A stretch of 64,000 nt of DNA from Metridium senile (Eukaryota > Cnidaria > Anthozoa > Actiniaria > Metridiidae). Below, in pieces: positions 43,601 through 53,429 of the stretch (positions are counted from its first letter, which is position 1; every line of letters begins with the position of its first letter). The stretch covers positions 5,402,685 through 5,466,684 of the forward strand of contig OX459097.1 of the NCBI GenBank assembly GCA_949775045.1. Direction: 5' to 3'. The notes below the pieces were generated by a model. The model saw nothing but the letters and a program-made list of their open reading frames with translations. It ran no database searches and was not told where the DNA came from. The position numbers and the translations under genes are program-made.

Positions 43601-46402
43601 CCTCAGCCTATTTGCTGTAAAGTATGTCAACAGCCTGTTTGTAGTGAACCTTGTTCACCATCCTGTCCCCAACCGACATGTTGTATGTCAACGTTCAAGA
43701 GAACACTCAAGGCAGAAGGATTTTACAAGGGAACACCTGCAATGATCAAGCGATCAATGGTCATGGAGAAATATAGGAGATCAATTGAAAACAGCATCAA
43801 TACGCCATTATTCGATCCAGAAATGGAAGAGAGATTAATCGAGGCAGATATTGACAATCCACAATTTGTTGCAGAATTCTACAGGCGTTCTCTCGATGAA
43901 AACGGCAAGCAAAGTTGCTCGTGCAAAATGGAATGTGCACAAACCTGTAACGAGCATTGCAAATGTAAACCGGATTTAAAACGCCATTTACAAACCACAA
44001 ATAACTTTAAGTATAACAATAAAGAAGAGCCAAGAAATGAAGAAATGGAAAATTACGAAGGAGAAAAGGAAGTTAGAAAGTTTATACCCCATCCGCATTC
44101 GCATTACCACGGTCACTACAGGCATTGGCGCCATCATAAACCGCATAAAACTGTAAATAACCATCCAGATAAGCACGACAACATCAACAATGAACATGGA
44201 CAAGCCAGTAATAATGTTAGCTCTGGACGTTCATCCGGATCAGATTTTCAGTGGAATGAAAAAGACAGCACGGATGTTGGAAACTCAAGCCTCCCAAAAT
44301 CTCATGAAAAGACTCAAGAAAACAGCGATACGAAGGGCTCTAGTGCCATTGAAATTCAGGGAGAAAATGAAGGAAAGATCTTGAAGGATAGAAATGGTTT
44401 TGATCTTCTAACTATGGAGGCTATAGCTAATACATTTCAAGCGAAAAATGAAGACATCAACAATGGAAAAAACAAAAGTGAGAAAAACCAAGGTGAAGTT
44501 GATAATGGAGGAAACTTCAACGGTGATAAAACTGCAACAACAGACCAAGACACTAATAACTTGGAATATGGAAACTCTAAAAATAGCAAACAAGAACATA
44601 CAGATAGAGCTAATAAAACTCAAGAAAATGATATAAAAAATGAACATTTTAAAAGTCAGAAAAATAAAACAAAATTATTTGATCAGTTTTTTGCAAATTT
44701 GGAAAGCTTTAAAACGGAATCACTGTTTCCGGAAACTCATGAGCTAGATAACAATAATGCGACAAACAGTAGTGGTACTGATCAAGAAACATTTGCACAA
44801 GATACTGGACTGGCAAGTAATTCTGGAAATAATGAAACTGCTTTCAACAACACAAAAGATATTGAGCAATCTGCAGGTGTCCAAACAAACAATTCATATC
44901 CAGGAAATAATCTGACCCAGGATAATCCAGGAAAGAACGATACTCGTTTTGAAAATAGTTTCGAGAAGAGTTCCAGTGAAGAACAAACTCCTGAGGCAAG
45001 TCCAGAAACCGACCTGATTCAGGACAAATTCCCAGGAAAAGACCATTTAAAAGAAATGATGAATCTCAATAAATTAAACAACAGTTCCAAAGGTCTTGAA
45101 CAAGCCCGTTTTGATTTCCTGGAAAAAATGATAAAGAGCTACCAGTATTACAGAAACAAACAGAACCAACTTCTGAAGCTTCAGAAGAAGCACCTTAAAC
45201 TAAAGAAACAGAAACATTTCCTCCAACAACTACTCGTGTCAAAAACAAAAGCGTTAAAACACGACGAAAATAATTCTCTCTTGGATTCTCCCAACGATGT
45301 TCACAAACCAACAAGCAAACAATTTCGCAGTTCTAAAGCCGGACATGTTATTACCGAGAAAATTGCACAGCAGCTTGAACGAGTTCGTTTGCAACAGGAG
45401 CAGATCATTGCAGCTCAACTTCTTTTAGAACTGCAAATCAAAAACCAACACGATTATTTTGGGAAGATGAACAACGCAGTTGAAAATGCTAGCCAAGACG
45501 TGCAGTTCGTGCAAGATACAGAAGGGAAAGTCCCTGATTATGTTATGGGAGCATTCACAGACGAACCTAAGAAAACCTTAGAAGATGCCAAGAAGAAAAT
45601 ACTAGAATTAAAAAGACAACAGCATATCAAGAAGTTGGTGAACGAACAAGAGATGAAAGACCAGGAGCTGCTGACTCCAGATGAAATGTCAGCTTTAGAG
45701 GCAAACCATCGCAATCAACCCAGCCAAGAATATGAAACTAATGATAACTATAGCAACCAGGATGAACCTACGACGAATTACCAAGGAAACCAAGTCACTA
45801 AGACGTCACAAGATTACTATGGTAACCAAGACGATTCGACAGTGAATTTCCATGACAATCGTGGCGATGGTTTGGCGTCACGAGATAACTATGGTAACCG
45901 CGATAGTCCTATGGCGGATTACCATGCTAACCAAGACGATTCCACAACGAATTTCCATGACAACCATGGCGACGGTTTGGCGTCACGAGATAACTATGGT
46001 AATCGCGATAGTCCTATGGCGGATTACCATGGTAACCAAGACGATTCCACAACGAATTTCCGTGACAGCCATGGCGACAGTTTGGCGTCACGAGATAACT
46101 ATGGTAACCGCGATGGTCCTATGATGGATTACCATGGTAACCAAGACGATTCCACAACGAATTTCCATGACAATCGTGGCGATGGTTTGGCGTCACGAGA
46201 TAACTATGGTAACCGCGATAATTCCATGATGGATTACCATGGTAACCAAGAGGCTTTTTATGATGCCGGTATCAGCAATGATGGCAATGATGGCCAGATT
46301 ATAAGACAGTATCAGGACATGAGAAATAATAATATGATACAGGACTATAGCGATGATAATAACCCAGATGACGTCAGCAATGACTATAGAATGTTTAGAT
46401 AA
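32850..46402 (+). CDS. Modular secreted CRD/beta-trefoil protein, nine exons
   Basis: Undescribed to my knowledge; probably an extracellular or nematocyst-type structural protein. Exons are 32850-32952, 34753-34809, 35342-36016, 36430-36687, 37125-37418, 38281-38550, 39445-39681, 40528-40572 and 43479-46402; every intron is phase 1. The order is: signal peptide (MRTLTIVVAILAVLMVGCGA); KK-rich linker; an Ala/Gly four-residue repeat region; poly-Gly; a region of three trefoil-like strands (SFESVCYPGSYIVH, FTFASFHEGWFFVV, NFITFKGF), most like the AbfB beta-trefoil fold; Thr/Pro linker; polyproline; a His-rich mini-exon (HYHIHYHN); and a last exon with three Cys-rich repeats, an Asn/Asp/Lys-rich tract, coiled coils and 35-residue repeats, stopping at 46402. 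Domains after 49 kb may belong to the same gene through skipping of the last exon. Confidence 0.75.
33100..33156. repeat. (AACAC)n microsatellite
   Basis: About eleven perfect AACAC units in intron 1 of the modular gene. Confidence 0.95.
33860..33960 (+). CDS. Possible alternative terminal exon
   Basis: TATTTGCAG precedes a frame that fits the phase of exon 1: GDCIEKVTVPSMMCKHKFNK and on to TAG at 33958-33960. If used, it would give a short secreted peptide with two cysteines. Only the frame and splice site support it. Confidence 0.25.
34474..34647. mobile_element. MITE family E, copy 2
   Basis: CAGTGGAGCTCCGTTAATCC and GGTTCCACTG ends with TA on both sides; AGTGGCCG-type inner repeats. Confidence 0.8.
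34860..35065. repeat. ATC/ACC microsatellite
   Basis: Degenerate CATCACCACCATCACC in intron 2 of the modular gene. Confidence 0.85.
35342..36016 (+). CDS. Modular gene exon 3, Ala/Gly repeat domain
   Basis: 224 codons. The first half is a strict small-residue repeat (GASAGAKAGASSGALAGAKT and on) with G or A at every second position and a charged residue at intervals, like a glycine-zipper helix or silk-like segment. A short ordered piece (MEAINKIMAIARNEGHIVNI) follows, then Gly-Gln and poly-Gly tracts and an Ala/Gly/Ser/Thr tail. Donor AAAA|GTAAGT. Confidence 0.85.
36430..38550 (+). CDS. Modular gene exons 4-6, beta-trefoil-like region
   Basis: Exons 36430-36687, 37125-37418 and 38281-38550. 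Motifs VSFESVCYPGSYIVHKDYSY, FTFASFHEGWFFVVGNAVGA and FITFKGFDP recur at spacing typical of the alpha-L-arabinofuranosidase B (AbfB/CBM42) trefoil. That is a family inference from pattern, and the region may have another carbohydrate- or protein-binding role. Confidence 0.7.
36736..37030. mobile_element. MITE family F, copy 1
   Basis: A perfect inverted repeat of about 65 bp starting TACACCTATTTCAATTAACG, with GATAGGAATTGTGGGAG inside, around a spacer with a TTTAA repeat. A second, interrupted copy lies at 46452-46800. Confidence 0.9.
37913..38210. mobile_element. MITE family G, copy 1
   Basis: Ends TACACCTATTTCAAAAATCG and its near-complement. It shares TACACCTATTTC with family F. GCAGGCTTCAGAGTGTGGAC matches the right end of the 42050-42604 element. 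Confidence 0.85.
38522..39012 (+). repeat. Tandem copies of modular gene exon 6 3' end
   Basis: CATTCCAGTGAATGCAACTG and GTGTTTTAG|GTAAGAAAG, the last codons and donor of exon 6, recur at 38630, 38738, 38840 and 38982, with about 80 bp of adjacent intron in each unit. Most copies keep the GT donor; the last has GTGAGA. Confidence 0.93.
39244..39401. mobile_element. Inverted-repeat MITE
   Basis: TATACCCTTTTAATAAGTCC and CGAAGTGTTGTGTTTTCCGC at the left are fully complemented at the right; about 55-bp arms. Confidence 0.9.
39445..39681 (+). CDS. Modular gene exon 7, polyproline
   Basis: 78 codons of Pro/Thr/Ala ending in a Pro run (HPPPPPPPP...K). Two cysteines sit in PPCIPPKICLPP. Polyproline next to Cys-rich modules is typical of minicollagens. 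Confidence 0.82.
39745..40118 (-). mobile_element. tRNA-derived SINE, minus strand
   Basis: Read on the minus strand: A-box-like TAGCCTATCGGTAAGAGAGC (to 40111), CTTTCAC in the anticodon position (Glu-like), B box GTTCGATTTCC (40048-40058), then (TTTA)n and AAGGCTTTCCACATATATGG. Confidence 0.65.
39936..40021. repeat. (AAAT)n microsatellite
   Basis: About 21 perfect AAAT units inside the SINE. Confidence 0.95.
40528..40572 (+). CDS. Modular gene exon 8, His-rich mini-exon
   Basis: 45 bases, GEGVHYHIHYHNNPS, between TTTATAG and G|GTGAGT, phase 1 at both sides. Confidence 0.65.
40650..40970. mobile_element. Inverted-repeat element beside poly-G
   Basis: GACTCTCTTAGAAAATGGGT and ACCCATTCTCTAGCTAAGGG form the arms, next to a 36-bp G run. 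Three CCTAAAAGGTAC phrases lie inside. Confidence 0.65.
41038..41270. mobile_element. Inverted-repeat element with GGATCA repeats
   Basis: CAGGCTCGTAACATGGTATA and TATACCATGTAACGAGCCTG flank a body of repeated GGGATCAGG phrases. Confidence 0.8.
41510..41655 (-). CDS. Orphan terminal exon, unknown protein
   Basis: On the minus strand TTTTTTCAG is followed by FLRARTPQQLETNSQFGSMW, IIELVRFREALRKQHAERKD and KEPSYID, then TAA at 41510-41512. The composition looks like a real helical C-terminus rather than random DNA, and the acceptor is strong. No partner exon was found, and it sits inside the large intron 8 of the + strand modular gene. It may be the end of a nested gene or a translocated exon. 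I do not recognise the family. Confidence 0.4.
42050..42604. mobile_element. MITE family G copy 2 with family D nested
   Basis: CCTGAAGCCTGCA near 42068 and GCAGGCTTCAGAGTGTAGCT near 42553, ending GAAATAAGTGTATTA, match 37913-38210. A palindromic family D element (about 42185-42480: AACACTTCTCTCGTGTTCTG) interrupts it. Confidence 0.65.
43061..43276. mobile_element. MITE family C, copy 3
   Basis: TTCCCTGCGCCATCTTGAAA and TTTCAAGATGGCGCAAGGAA arms; inner CTTGCAATGATAGAG is complemented. It ends about 200 bp before the last exon of the first module set. Confidence 0.85.
43479..46402 (+). CDS. Modular gene exon 9, CRD and coiled coils
   Basis: About 974 codons after TTTTTTCAG. It opens with three 22-residue cysteine repeats of the form C-x4-C-x3-C-x3-C-x4-CC (CQQPACKDPCAPSCPQPTCC), one spacing off the minicollagen CRD. 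Another Cys cluster follows (SCSCKMECAQTCNEHCKCK), a His-rich patch (HPHSHYHGHYRHWRHHK), then a long Asn/Asp/Lys-rich disordered tract. Two predicted coiled coils are rich in Lys, Gln and Leu. Toward the C-terminus four 35-residue repeats (DNYGNRDSPMADYHGNQDDS then TTNFHDNHGDGLASR) reflect a 105-bp tandem repeat (about 45830-46240). Stop TAA 46400-46402. No convincing phase-1 donor was seen within it. Confidence 0.82.
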
Positions 46403-46451
46403 AGAGCAATGGCAATAGAGTGGAGGCACTAAACCAGTGAAATGCATATTC

Positions 46452-46800
46452 ATATAGAAATGGTTGATTTGAGACCAATAGGAATTGTGGGAGTTCATTA
46501 AATTGCAAATTACAGTGGTACCGCTATTAAGCGGTCAACCTCGGGACTTTCCAAATTGGACGCTTAATAGAGGTTGGCCGCTGAATAGAGGGTATAGAAT
46601 AGGTATAGGAATAGATTTGGGACTTTTTATTGTGGTCGCCTAATAGAGGGCGACCGCTTAATGGGTGACCGCTTAATAGAGGTACCACTGTAACTGTTTT
46701 AATAACGCTTGATTGGTGTGGAATCATACATACCATTATTACAGAAGAAATTATACAAGTGCATTTGCAATTTAATTTAACATTTAAAATCTGTAACTTT
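46452..46800. mobile_element. MITE family F copy 2, interrupted
   Basis: AATGGTTGATTTGAGACC and AGGAATTGTGGGAGTTCATT match 36736-37030. A family E element is inserted at the TA in CAAATTA. Confidence 0.7.
46513..46690. mobile_element. MITE family E, copy 3
   Basis: CAGTGGTACCGCTATTAAGC and AATAGAGGTACCACTG with TA duplicated at both sides, nested in family F. Confidence 0.88.
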
Positions 46801-48295
46801 AATATCTAATTCCAATGTTTTTTGTGTTTATTTGACCATTACATTGTGACTATTATACTTTGCTTCACGTGTTTATAGTGCCTTTACTCTAGTAGCTATC
46901 TCAACGTAGTATATATTAACAGATATATAAAGACGTTATCTGTAGTGCTAGTAAACTAGCAATGAAGACCTTTTTAATTGAAGGTCTATGAAAGACTGTA
47001 CATATATGATACCGTTGTTCACCATAGACGTCATCGTGACCACCACTGTGTTTATTAAGGCCAACTCCGGGCCCAAAAGTCGCCCTAAGACGTCGTACTG
47101 AGAAGCCCTAAGTTGCCCTAGATCGCCCCACTCATTTCCCCTCAAATATCGAGACTTATAGTCGCGGTGTCTTAGGGCGACTTCTTTGCCCGGAATAGGC
47201 TTTTATTAAGACCACCATCGCATTATGATGATGATGATGATGATGAAGCCTCATATACGAGGTCTATAGAAAACAACATACGTAAGAACAGATATATGTG
47301 ATATCACTGATGATATAGAAACATGATATTTATGATTATCACGGTGTATAAAAGAAACACTGTTGTCAAAGAGGGCCGGTATAGTATAATAGGTTGATAT
47401 AAGCTTTACAGGACCCCTTCGATATCAATGTTTCTTGACACTGACTGAGCATTCACATGTTAAAGTATTCGTATTTATTATTAATTCATATCATCATTAT
47501 GGTGAATATCGAAAAGTGTAATGTTCAAATTACTTATCAACATATCCACTATGTGGACTTAACGTCGTATGAAGTAAAAACAAAAATGGTATATAAAAGT
47601 TTACCTATTTTACCCAACTTTCAAAAAATATGCACTTTCTCATTCATCAAAAAAACAAAAACTTTTATCCAAGCTCCAGCAATCTTATGTATTACTGAAT
47701 TATGGAATACATATATTTCTGCTCTTTGAAAATCGATATATTCGCATGTAGAAATAAGATGAAAATTATTTCCATTGTCGAGGGGGCGTAAAGGGGAGTT
47801 GGAAACCGCACAAAAATCGCTAAAAAACACACAGTCGCACCAACATTTGCTAAAAATGTAACCGTAAGATTTGTAAAATAGCTATAATGTAAACGAAAAA
47901 ACACTAACAACGCAGAACTACACCAAAAACAACGCGAAACCGCATCACCGCAAACCCTTACGCTCCCCTAATTGTATGTCTAGTGAGGAACATGGAGTCG
48001 AAACAATCAAACAAGTTAGTCATCCTCAATGAGAGGATAAATTCGTATCTACAAGCACACGTGTCATACCCTGTTGATTACTCTTTCTCGCCAATATATA
48101 TGTATTTATATATATTACCGGCAATAAAGTAATAATTATAGCATTCGTTGTAGTTGTGTTTAATTATTAGTCCTATTTTATAGTATTCATGCAAATGGAA
48201 CTTGTTTTGTGTGTAAAAGCCTGTTTGCTGCCAATATATATGCAAGACGAGTCGTACGGTATGACAATGTCCGTCAAAACATTTACCCAAGATTC

Positions 48296-48627
48296 AAGGT
48301 GATCTCGCTTCGAAGCGCGCGCGCAAAGAATACGAATAGTTCCAAAATGGCGCCTAGAGACAATTTCGGTTACTTTTAGGCATTTGCGTTTCGTATTTAT
48401 TCTTTTTGTATCCCTGATAGATCAGCAGCGCACTTTTATTGTCCAAGTACGGTCAAGTACCATACAACTTTTTAATGTAAAGTTAGTTTAAGGATGTATT
48501 TATCGAGGATTAACACGGGAAACAACTCTCTCGAACGACTCCATCTTGGAACTGTTGGCGATGCGACAGAAATGCTTCTGATTGGCTTATACTAACCGAA
48601 AGTGCGCGCGCGCGCGAAATCACCTGG
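48296..48627. mobile_element. MITE family H, copy 1
   Basis: AGGTGATCTCGCTTCG and GCGCGAAATCACCT ends with TTCCAAAATGGCGCC and CCATCTTGGAACTGTTGGCG inside. The partner is at 54595-54944. Confidence 0.88.
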
Positions 48628-49478
48628 CATAACTGGTTTAATTAACAGTTACCCCAAGAGTATATTGATCAGGTTTTGAGGAAATGAAAAGGGGGTTACA
48701 AAATAGAAATTGCGCTTCCCGTTTCAATTTTGGAGCAGCATTTATTTAGCGTGCGCAGAATAACTAACAATTAAAAAAATACAGGTTTATGTGGCTCATT
48801 TTGACATAATTAAGCTTTCAGCGTGTTTATTTAAAGTATGTCAAAACAATAAAGTACGCGCCGGCGTAGATAGGGTTGCAGAATCAAAAACTTTCAGTTT
48901 CACTTTTGGAATTCAAAACTTCATCTAAATTTAACACGAGTGTATTTTTAAGAGTACAGCAGCAAGCATTTTCGCGTGCAGTTAGTTTTCAATACAGAAT
49001 CAAAGATCGTTCTGTTTTAGTATTAGAGCGTTTTTTTTATAACCCGCTTTTAAAATGTAAATGAGCATATGTGTGAAATGACATGCTAATAAGGTGTGCG
49101 TGTAGATATTTGCTTTGATTTTTTTTCTTGAGCTACAAGCCACTGTGGAAAACATTGATAAAAGTGGTTTCGACTAAATCTATAAATGTTTTCGTTGTCA
49201 ATCATGTTCTATTTTGATTATGTGAAGCCGAGAGCGCGACTCAATGAAGCATTTTATAACACGCACACCTAATTAGCATGTTAGTTCACACGCATTATTA
49301 TTTGCATGTTAAAAGTGTGAAACTCATGTAAATATAGACGAACAATATCTTAAAAGATGGATGCACGCGTATAATTTTATTTCTTATTTGCGAATGCATG
49401 TGTTTTGGAAAAGTGCGGTAAAATGCGCGTGCTCGCTTATTTAGTTTTACAGAATCAACATTGCGTTTCTTGTTTCAG

Positions 49479-49649
49479 TTTGGGGATGCTCACCAACACA
49501 TCAAGGCAATTCTAACGGTGCATGCTGCATGTTCCCATTTACGTACAATAACGACACATATAGTAGATGTATCAATATCAACAGTGATCAAAACTGGTGT
49601 GCCACAACATCTAACTATGACCAGGATAGCCGATGGGGGTACTGCCAAG
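49479..49649 (+). CDS. FN2 domain exon 1
   Basis: WGCSPTHQGNSNGACCMFPF then TYNNDTYSRCI...WCATTSNYDQDSRWGYCQ: four cysteines, FPF and WCATT-NYD-WGYC as in fibronectin type II. Confidence 0.92.
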
Positions 49650-52480
49650 GTAAGAAACGGTATTGAGGGAGGGGAGGGTGGGTACATAGAATAGGTGTAT
49701 CAATACTAAAAGTAACTGGTTTACCACATCCGCTTAGCGATAATGACCAGGATAGACGCGCACTGGGGAAGTTATCAAGGCAAGGAGGGCTTCCAGTGCT
49801 ACTTTAAACGTATTTTGTATGGGATATACTACGTCACCGACCATGATCTTAGGCCATTTTAAAGCATAGACTATAATAGATCACAAATCATTATTTTGAT
49901 TGTCTCTTTCATGTACATGACACAGTCAATGAAAATAACAAAAAAAACAACTAACAAAAGTTAAACAAACAAACAACCAACCAAAGAACACAATAAAGGT
50001 GCCCTTTTATCACGGGCAATAGGTCCATTCTTGAACATATTTCACGGGCTGAAGTGCATTAATCTAATTTACATTTCAGATACAAGTCACTAGTGGTTGT
50101 ATCTAATTTGCATTTCAGATACAAGTCACTAGTGGTTGTATTTAATTCACATTTCAGATACAAGTCACTAGTGGTTGTATTTAATTTACATGTTCATTGT
50201 TTTAACCCCTGTTTCCCCTGACGATTATTCAGACCCTCCTCGTGCTTTAAGTTTGTATGGGCTTTACAAGGGTGTTTATGTGATCTGATTTCTCATATCG
50301 GATTGGCTGGAAAGCTTATGAATTATTAATGAATTTTACAACATCTTTTAGATTGCCGTTCAACACATGGTGGTAACGCGAATGGTGCATGCTGCCAGCT
50401 ACCGTTCGTCTATCAAGGTATGATATACAGTGGATGTATCAAAGACTCGCATGGTAAACCCTGGTGTGCAACTACATACAACTATGATGAGAATAAACAG
50501 TGGGGACTTTGTAAAGGTATGGAGGGACTAACATACAGCAAGTCTCATAAAGGTTGCCCAACTAAAAAGACATTTTGACTATTCCAAATGTAACATTAAG
50601 ATCTTTGTTTCTCATACTTAATATGGTTTATGCTCATATATTATACAGCCAATTTCATAAAGTTTGTTCAGTCAAAAAGACATGCATTTGACTATTCCAA
50701 ATGTCGCGCGTCTTATTAAATATTCGATTCCCTACTAGTACATACTAAATATAGCTTATACACGTTGAATTGAAAGCTTCAGAGCTAATTTAATATGTTG
50801 AAGGAATCATGAATATTTACTAAGACACCTTACACTTGGAATAGCCAAAATATCTAGTCTGTACAGCTTTTTTAATGGTCAAACAAAGCTAAGGCTTTGT
50901 GCTGTAGTGCTGAATTGTCCCAACTTTAGGGCGTTTCCCAATTTATGAATCGGACGTTTCCCCATTTTTAGGGCGCTTTCCAAACTATTCAGGTCCTAAT
51001 GGAAGTAAAACAACCCAGTTCATGAATTGGAATTGACTGTTTTAAATAAGTATTTAAAATAATTAAGTTATTTGACTAAAAATGGAACTACAACGCACAG
51101 CCTTGTTTTCCTTTCAAAAACGTTTGTGCGTTTTAGAGATTGACTATACAGGCAGGTTCTTACTAGTAAAACATATATAGAGGAAAGCTGTATTATTGGG
51201 GAGAGTGTGAAGGGGAAGGAATTAAAGATTATGGAGTTTATTTTTTGAGATTCTCGTAATCATTTCAAATATAATCAGGATTCAAACTCCAACACTATTT
51301 ATAAAAAATATATTTTTTAACGTTTGTGGCATTTTACATGATATATTCTGTGGCCGATATGAATGAATTTTATGTGAATGAAGTTTAGCATTTTTCGCAC
51401 TGATCTGAAATATCTACTATTTGTACTGACTAACAACGGTTTCCACAGCCCAAACGCATCAACAAGTAACAAGCCCACATCCCCACGTGCAAGCAACTTG
51501 CCCAGCAGTATGCGCAACAACATGTACAGCTAAATGTCCACAGCATTGCTGTAACCAGAACAAGAACTGTCCTGATGCATGTAAAACGACCTGCACACCT
51601 TCATGCCCTCTGCATTGCTGTAACACCATGCCTACTAGTGCAACACAGCTTGCCTATGCACCAGCTCCTATGCCTGCGTATATGATGGCACCCCCTCCCC
51701 CTCCAGTGTACGCCTCACCCCCTCCCCCTCCAGCGTACGCCCCAGCACCTCTACCACCAGTAGCTCTACCACCACCACCCATGGCATACCCTCCTGCACA
51801 ACCATATCCTAGTTATAACTACGCACAATGTCCCGCTGCATGTCGTACGTCTTGTGCTAGTTATTGTCCCTTCTACTGCTGCCAACAAAAACAGCCTAGC
51901 TACTACATGAATCCACTCACAAGGACTCGCTTCCCTGTCAATTACAACTACCCGCAAAAAAACTACGCGAGATCTATGGTACAGAACGATAAGAAAGATA
52001 AAATTCATTGCCCTTTATCGTGTGGTAAACGCTGTACAAGCTCTTGTACGCCATCCTGCTGTAAAAAGTCTTTCAAAATACTACAGCATTTATCGAAGAA
52101 AATCGCGCAGAAGAAACACATGATCAAAGGTTCGAAGTCAGTTTCTCAGTTCCAACCTCCACCAATGTCCCTGTCGCCTCTTGTATCAAAACCATCGTCA
52201 TCCCACGCATGCCCAGCAGTGTGCGCTTTACGTTGTACACAAGCCTGCTCACGTGAATGCTGTCCAACCAGGCCTCATGCTCTTAGCGTGAGAAAGAGAG
52301 AAGTCGGGGCAAAACATACAGACGACATATACATCCGAGGTAATATCAACTATGGGATAAAATTACTGTATTTATGATGAAGATGATGATGGTGATAACA
52401 ATGATGATAGAAATCAGTCAAGAATGATGAACAACAAGAAATGAAAAACAAGAATGATGGAAATACGTTATATGATAAAG

Positions 52481-52512
<32 letters not shown>

Positions 52513-53429
52513 GGTGGTCTTGTTGATACCTGTCATGACTGTATTTATGATGAAGATGAAGAAGATGATAGTGATGGTGATAGTGATTACAATGATGATG
52601 GCAATCGTGAAAGCAAGAATGATGAAAATACGTTATATGATAAAGCTGTTGTTGTTGTTGGTGTTGGTGGTGGTCTTGTTGATACCAGTCATGACTGTAT
52701 TTATGATGAAGATGAAGAAGATGATAGTGATAGTGATAGTGATAACAATGATGATGGCAATCGTGAAAGCAAGAATGATGAAAATACGTTATGTGATAAA
52801 GTTGTTGTTGTTGGTGGCGGTGGTGGTGTTGTTGTCTTGTTGATACCTGTCATGACTGTATTTATGATGGAGATGAAGAAGATGATAGTGATAGTGATAG
52901 TGATAACAATGATGATGGCAATTGTGAAAGCAAGAATGATGAAAACACGTTATATGATAAAGTTGTTGTTGTTGTTAGTGGTGTTGTTGTCTTTGTTGTT
53001 GATACCCTTGATGATTTTAGATAATGGTGATGACACTGATTGAAAAAATGACATAAACATAATGATGATAATGATAATTATGATGATAATGATCGATGAT
53101 GATGATGATGACCACAAGAACAAATGGAACCAAAAACATTAATATCTTCACAACATCATAAAAAATTTGACAGTGCAAACATTTGCAGTTGCAAAATTGT
53201 TTAAGGATATGCATTAAAATTATTGTTTTTATATATCTTTGTGTATTCAGATTGTAAGGGCGGTGTCTCGACAGTTGGTGGTAATGCAAGTGGTGCATGC
53301 TGTGTATTCCCATTCCATTACCAAGGCAAGGTGTACCATCAGTGTACAGACAAACAGTCCATCGCCAAATGGTGCTCAACAACGCCGTCTTTTGATATCG
53401 ATAAACGATGGGGAGTCTGTGTCTGGTAA
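49479..53429 (+). CDS. FN2 and minicollagen-CRD segment, four exons
   Basis: Exons 49479-49649, 50352-50516, 51449-52339 and 53251-53429, all phase 1, ending in TAA (53427-53429). They encode FN2, FN2, a 296-residue CRD/polyproline block, and FN2. No start exon is seen directly upstream. Because exon 8 at 40572 also ends in phase 1, this may be the alternative 3' part of the modular gene (skipping 43479-46402); otherwise it is a neighbouring gene with an unseen first exon. FN2 domains usually bind collagen or choline lipids; with minicollagen CRDs this suggests a disulphide cross-linked capsule or matrix protein. Confidence 0.8.
50050..50195 (+). repeat. ~41-bp triplet repeat in FN2 intron
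   Basis: CATTTCAGATACAAGTCACT and AGTGGTTGTAT occur three times in a row; each has a TTTCAG that resembles an acceptor. Confidence 0.85.
50352..50516 (+). CDS. FN2 domain exon 2
   Basis: DCRSTHGGNANGACCQLPFV...YSGCIKDSHGKPWCATTYNYDENKQWGLCK, a clear FN2 domain, phase 1 at both ends. Confidence 0.92.
51449..52339 (+). CDS. Minicollagen-type CRD and polyproline exon
   Basis: Five perfect CX3CX3CX3CX3CC domains: CPAVCATTCTAKCPQHCC, CPDACKTTCTPSCPLHCC, CPAACRTSCASYCPFYCC, CPLSCGKRCTSSCTPSCC and CPAVCALRCTQACSRECC. Domains 2 and 3 are separated by a Pro/Ala/Tyr tract (APPPPPVYASPPPPPAYAP). No Gly-X-Y collagen stretch is present. In cnidarian minicollagens these CRDs flank polyproline and collagen and lock the nematocyst wall by disulphides. 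The donor CGAG|GTAATA fits phase 1. Confidence 0.92.
52380..53110 (+). repeat. GAT/GTT repeat, ~150-bp higher-order units
   Basis: TGATGAAAATACGTTATATG and GATACCTGTCATGACTGTAT recur about four times with GTTGTTGTT and GATGATAGTGATAGTGAT between. Long + frames here are artefacts of the array. Confidence 0.85.
53251..53429 (+). CDS. FN2 domain exon 3 and stop
   Basis: DCKGGVSTVGGNASGACCVF...HYQGKVYHQCTDKQSIAKWCSTTPSFDIDKRWGVCVW then TAA. The stop overlaps a GTAAGA that would make a good donor (TG|GTAAGA), but splicing to 53960 would create TGA at once, so either reading ends here. Confidence 0.88.

Larger units (their letters stand above)
46403..49478 (+). other. Gap between exon 9 and first FN2 exon
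   Basis: No supportable exon was found. It contains nested MITEs, an imperfect inverted repeat at about 47055-47215 (CCCTAAGACGTCG and GTGTCTTAGGGCGAC), a MITE at 48296-48627 and AT-rich DNA. A weak signal-peptide-like frame at 47457 (MLKYSYLLLIHIIIMVNIEK) could start a separate gene, but no donor supports it. Confidence 0.45.

Noticed and set aside
52441..53043. 200-codon + frame with VVVV and GGG tracts
   Set aside because: Higher-order GAT/GTT repeat in an intron.
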